A stretch of 7,558 nt of DNA from Candidatus Melainabacteria bacterium (GTDB lineage Bacteria > Actinomycetota > Actinomycetes > Mycobacteriales > Pseudonocardiaceae). Positions 5,258 to 7,558 of this stretch are shown one piece after another. The position numbers and the translations under genes were made by a program. The DNA lies in assembly GCA_903970565.1 (NCBI GenBank), contig CAJCJE010000471.1:1-7558 (forward strand), given 5' to 3'. Position 1 is the stretch's first letter. Each line of letters opens with the position of its first letter. The notes under the pieces are model-generated. The model searched no databases and had not been told where the DNA came from. It worked only from the letters and a program-made list of their open reading frames with translations.

Positions 5258-6610
5258 GTGTCCACACCATTGTCCGCGCTCAGCCGCGTACTGACCGCCG
5301 CGACGCTGGCCGCGACAGTCATCGCCTGCGTGCCGTTAGCAGCCTCGGCTGCCACGGCGAGTCCACAGACCGCTACTCCCGGCAACCACGGTCTGCCTAC
5401 GGCAACGCGGTTCTTCACTCCCCCGCCCGCAGCTGGCTCGATTCAGCAGATCCTTCACCTCGCCGCCGGCCGCGACCTGGCCGACGCGGCGGCGATGACC
5501 AGTATGGAACTGACCCCGCAGGCCGTCTGGTTCACCAAGGGCACCCCGGCCCAGGTACAGCGGCAAGTTCGGACGACCATGTCCGAAGCCGCCGCTGAAC
5601 ACGCCGTGCCGATCCTGGTCGCCTACGACATCCCTGGCCGCGACTGTGCGGCATACTCCTCCGGAGGCGCAGCGGACGAAGCTGCTTACCAGTCCTGGAT
5701 CTCCGCCTTCGCCGCCGGCATCGGCAATGGCAAGGCCGTCGTCATCGTCGAGCCCGATGCACTGGGCAACCTGCCCAGTGACTGCGGAGTCTATGGCACC
5801 AGCGCCTACCCATTCACCGACGCCGACCGCCTCGCGGAAGTGGCGGACGCCGTCACGGCCCTGGAAGCACGCCCGAACACGAGCGTGTACCTCGACGGCA
5901 CCAACAGCCACTGGCAGGCGGTCGGCACGATCACCCAACGGTTGATCGAGGCCGATGTCCAGCAGGCCCAGGGTTTCTTCCTCAACGTCTCCAACTACCT
6001 GACCGACACCGCATCGACCACCTACGGCACCTGGATCTCAGACTGCCTCGCAATGGCCACCGACCCAACCAACTGGGCCTATGGGAAGGAGACCGACTGT
6101 GCCAGCCAGTACTACCCAGCAAGCGTCGACGATCCCTCGACCTGGGCACTGACCACCGCCTGGTACCAACAGAACATGGACGGCGCCGTGGCCAAGACCC
6201 ACTTCGTGATCGACACCAGTCGTAATGGCCAGGGCTCGAACACCATGCAGGCATATGCGCAGGCACCCTACAACCAGTCCGCGTCCGTGGTATCCACCTT
6301 GTTCGCGGGTAACTGGTGCGATCCCACCAATGCCGGCCTGGGACTGCGTCCGACCGCCAATACCGAGATTCCGCTCCTGGACGCCTACCTGTGGGTCAAG
6401 ACACCCGGCCAGTCCGACGGTCAGTGCGACGCCGCAGGTGGCGTGCGCGCCTGGGACTACACGACCTACACCCAACCCGGATGGCCCACCACTACCGCCG
6501 GCCAGACCCAGTTCGACCCGTTGTGGGGCACCGTCGACCCTGCTGCGGGCACGTGGTTCCCACAACAGGCACTGCAACTGGTCAAGGACGCGAACCCGCA
6601 GCCCAACTGA
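5258..6610 (+). CDS. GH6 cellulase (endoglucanase or cellobiohydrolase), exported
   Basis: A glycoside hydrolase family 6 enzyme of 450 residues that hydrolyses beta-1,4 bonds of cellulose with inversion. The family signature VAYDIPGRDC (121-130) includes D129, and VIVEPDALGN (162-171) includes the expected catalytic acid D167. YLDG (211-214), FLNVSNY (241-247), IDTSRNGQG (318-326) and the LWVKTPGQSDGQC region (from 378, with D387) complete the core. Six Cys lie in the mature part. The N-terminus is a secretion signal with an AASA-type cleavage site near residue 31; VIAC (21-24) could instead be a lipobox. No carbohydrate-binding module or linker is visible, unlike many actinobacterial GH6 enzymes, so it is a catalytic domain only. 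GTG 5258 was chosen because AAAGGGA (5246-5252) lies five bases upstream and the signal peptide starts there. Two CebR-like boxes upstream imply cello-oligosaccharide control. Endo versus exo action cannot be decided by eye. Confidence 0.93.
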   Translation: MSTPLSALSRVLTAATLAATVIACVPLAASAATASPQTATPGNHGLPTATRFFTPPPAAGSIQQILHLAAGRDLADAAAMTSMELTPQAVWFTKGTPAQVQRQVRTTMSEAAAEHAVPILVAYDIPGRDCAAYSSGGAADEAAYQSWISAFAAGIGNGKAVVIVEPDALGNLPSDCGVYGTSAYPFTDADRLAEVADAVTALEARPNTSVYLDGTNSHWQAVGTITQRLIEADVQQAQGFFLNVSNYLTDTASTTYGTWISDCLAMATDPTNWAYGKETDCASQYYPASVDDPSTWALTTAWYQQNMDGAVAKTHFVIDTSRNGQGSNTMQAYAQAPYNQSASVVSTLFAGNWCDPTNAGLGLRPTANTEIPLLDAYLWVKTPGQSDGQCDAAGGVRAWDYTTYTQPGWPTTTAGQTQFDPLWGTVDPAAGTWFPQQALQLVKDANPQPN

Positions 6611-6635
6611 CCGTTATTCCGGCAGGAAATCCAGT

Positions 6636-6666
6636 CGGTGGGCCGGGCATCCGCTCGTGCCCACCG
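6636..6666. terminator. Hairpin between convergent genes, candidate terminator of the cellulase
   Basis: CGGTGGGC (6636-6643) and GCCCACCG (6659-6666) form a perfect 8-bp GC-rich stem with a 15-base loop, 26 bases after the cellulase stop. There is no T-run. It could also act on the opposite strand. Confidence 0.5.
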
Positions 6667-6689
6667 GCTTTGCCGCCACACGACCAGAT

Positions 6690-6718
6690 GACGCGACAGC
6701 TGTCACGGTGTCGGCGTC
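6690..6718. terminator. Second hairpin, candidate terminator of the response regulator
   Basis: GACGCGACA (6690-6698) pairs with TGTCGGCGTC (6709-6718) with one bulged G, starting within the response-regulator stop codon. The loop side also contains the palindrome GACAGCTGTC (6695-6704), an alternative fold. No T-run follows on the minus strand. Confidence 0.35.
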
Positions 6719-7388
6719 AGCCGGGTTCGACGAGGCCGGTCTGGTAGGCGAACACCACGGCCTGCACTCGATCACGTAGGTCGAGTTTGTTCAGCAGGCG
6801 GCCGACGTGGGTCTTCACCGTGCCCTCGGCGACGGACAACCGCGCGGCGATCTCGGCGTTGGACAGGCCGCCGGCCAACTGGATCAGGACCTCGCGCTCG
6901 CGGTCGGTGAGCCGGGCCAGTCGAACGTCCACACCGGAGTGTGCGCGGCGGCCGGGGTCCGGCAGTCGGTGCGCCATAGCGTCCAACAGCCGCCGGGTGA
7001 CGCTGGGCGCGACCACCGCGTCGCCACTGGCCACCACGCGGATGCCGGAGAGCAGGGCCTCAGGCAGTACGTTCTTCAGCAGAAACCCGCTGGCTCCGAC
7101 GCGTAACGCCGCATAGGCGTATTCGTCGAGGTCGAAGGTGGTCAGGATGAGTACTCGGGAGCGCCCGTGGTCGGCCACAATCCGTTTGGTGGCCTCGATG
7201 CCGTCCATGCCGGGCATACGCACGTCCATGACGACAACGTCCGGGTCCAGTTCCGCGGTCTGCCGCACCGCGAGCGCGCCGTCGCCGGCCTCGCCGACCA
7301 CCAGCATGTCGGGCTGGGAGTCCAGCACCAGCCGAAAACCCAGCCGCAGCAACGGTTCGTCGTCGACGAGCAGGATGCGGATCGTCAT
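6717..7388 (-). CDS. NarL/FixJ-family response regulator
   Basis: A 223-residue DNA-binding regulator of a two-component system. The receiver domain (about 1-120) has the acidic pair D9-D10, the phosphoacceptor D55 in VVMDVRMPGMDG, T83/T84 and the conserved K105 in FLLKN. After a linker (121-155) comes a LuxR-type helix-turn-helix (about 156-215) with LTDREREVL, then SNAEIAARLSVAEGTVKTHV and a C-terminal helix. Length and order are standard, and all key residues are present. Phosphorylation by the partner kinase should promote dimerisation and promoter binding. The ATG overlaps the kinase stop as ATGA, so the two are translationally coupled and form one operon. It converges on the cellulase but nothing in the sequence shows that it controls it; targets are unknown. 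Confidence 0.95.
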   Translation of the reverse strand: MTIRILLVDDEPLLRLGFRLVLDSQPDMLVVGEAGDGALAVRQTAELDPDVVVMDVRMPGMDGIEATKRIVADHGRSRVLILTTFDLDEYAYAALRVGASGFLLKNVLPEALLSGIRVVASGDAVVAPSVTRRLLDAMAHRLPDPGRRAHSGVDVRLARLTDREREVLIQLAGGLSNAEIAARLSVAEGTVKTHVGRLLNKLDLRDRVQAVVFAYQTGLVEPG

Positions 7389-7558
7389 GACGCCACCCTC
7401 GGGCAGGTGAGGATCGCACGCACCCGCCAGCCGCCGTGCGGGCTCGGCCCGGCGTCCACGTGACCGTCGAAGACGGTGGCCCGTTCGCTCATGCCGGCCA
7501 GGCCGTGGCCGGCCACACTCGCTGGGCGCGCAGGTTCGCCCCTGCCATCGTCAAACAC
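7385..7558 (-). CDS. Sensor histidine kinase, C-terminal fragment (DesK/NarX type)
   Basis: The last 57 residues of a histidine kinase whose 5' part lies beyond the right edge. The fragment starts inside the ATP-binding domain with VFDDGRG (G1-like box), followed by GHGLAGMSERA (G2 box) and the closing strands FDGHVDAGPSPHGGWRVRAI. That ending is typical of the HPK7 class paired with NarL-type regulators. Because the sensor domain is absent from the window, the signal cannot be guessed. Its TGA (7385-7387) overlaps the response-regulator ATG by four bases, confirming the pair. The frame is open to the window edge; no start can be assigned. Confidence 0.93.
   Translation of the reverse strand: MFDDGRGEPARPASVAGHGLAGMSERATVFDGHVDAGPSPHGGWRVRAILTCPRVAS

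Noticed and set aside
1..7558. CRISPR arrays, tRNA/rRNA genes, insertion sequences
   Set aside because: No regularly spaced repeats, no cloverleaf-like segments, and no transposase or flanking terminal repeats were found on reading both strands.

Overview
The window looks like chromosomal DNA of a high-GC Gram-positive actinomycete. Coding GC is high with strong G/C preference at third codon positions, GTG starts and purine-rich Shine-Dalgarno sites are used, and the gene content is typical: a secreted GH6 cellulase behind operators that resemble the actinobacterial CebR box, and a NarL-type two-component pair. The species cannot be named from sequence alone.

Layout. Positions 1-335 hold no recognisable gene and are AT-richer than the rest. 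A good housekeeping-type promoter (336-363), with an inverted repeat filling its spacer, drives a compact plus-strand cluster. The cluster encodes a 42-residue peptide with a strong Shine-Dalgarno (412-540), a 637-residue protein made of two haem-oxygenase-like dimetal oxidase (HDO) domains (573-2486), a short aldehyde-dehydrogenase/acyl-reductase-like protein that overlaps it (about 2483-3409), and a 12-TM MFS exporter (3469-4776). A 480-base intergenic region then carries two mirror-image copies of a 14-bp CebR-like operator, 157 bp apart, in front of a GH6 cellulase (5258-6610). On the minus strand, convergent with the cellulase, are a NarL/FixJ response regulator (6717-7388) and, overlapping it by four bases, the C-terminus of its sensor kinase, which runs off the window (7385-7558).

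Working together. The cellulase and the two-component pair look like ordinary separate transcription units. The noteworthy part is the peptide/HDO/ALDH-like/MFS cluster. Its order (tiny peptide first, redox enzymes next, exporter last) is that of a ribosomally synthesised, post-translationally modified peptide (RiPP) or peptide-carrier pathway. The peptide ends Gly-Gly-Ile-Val-Glu, so a double-glycine cut would release only a tripeptide ending in Glu. I do not recognise this combination as a described family. The functional reading is inference; the gene order, metal-ligand pattern, promoter and peptide reading frame are visible directly.
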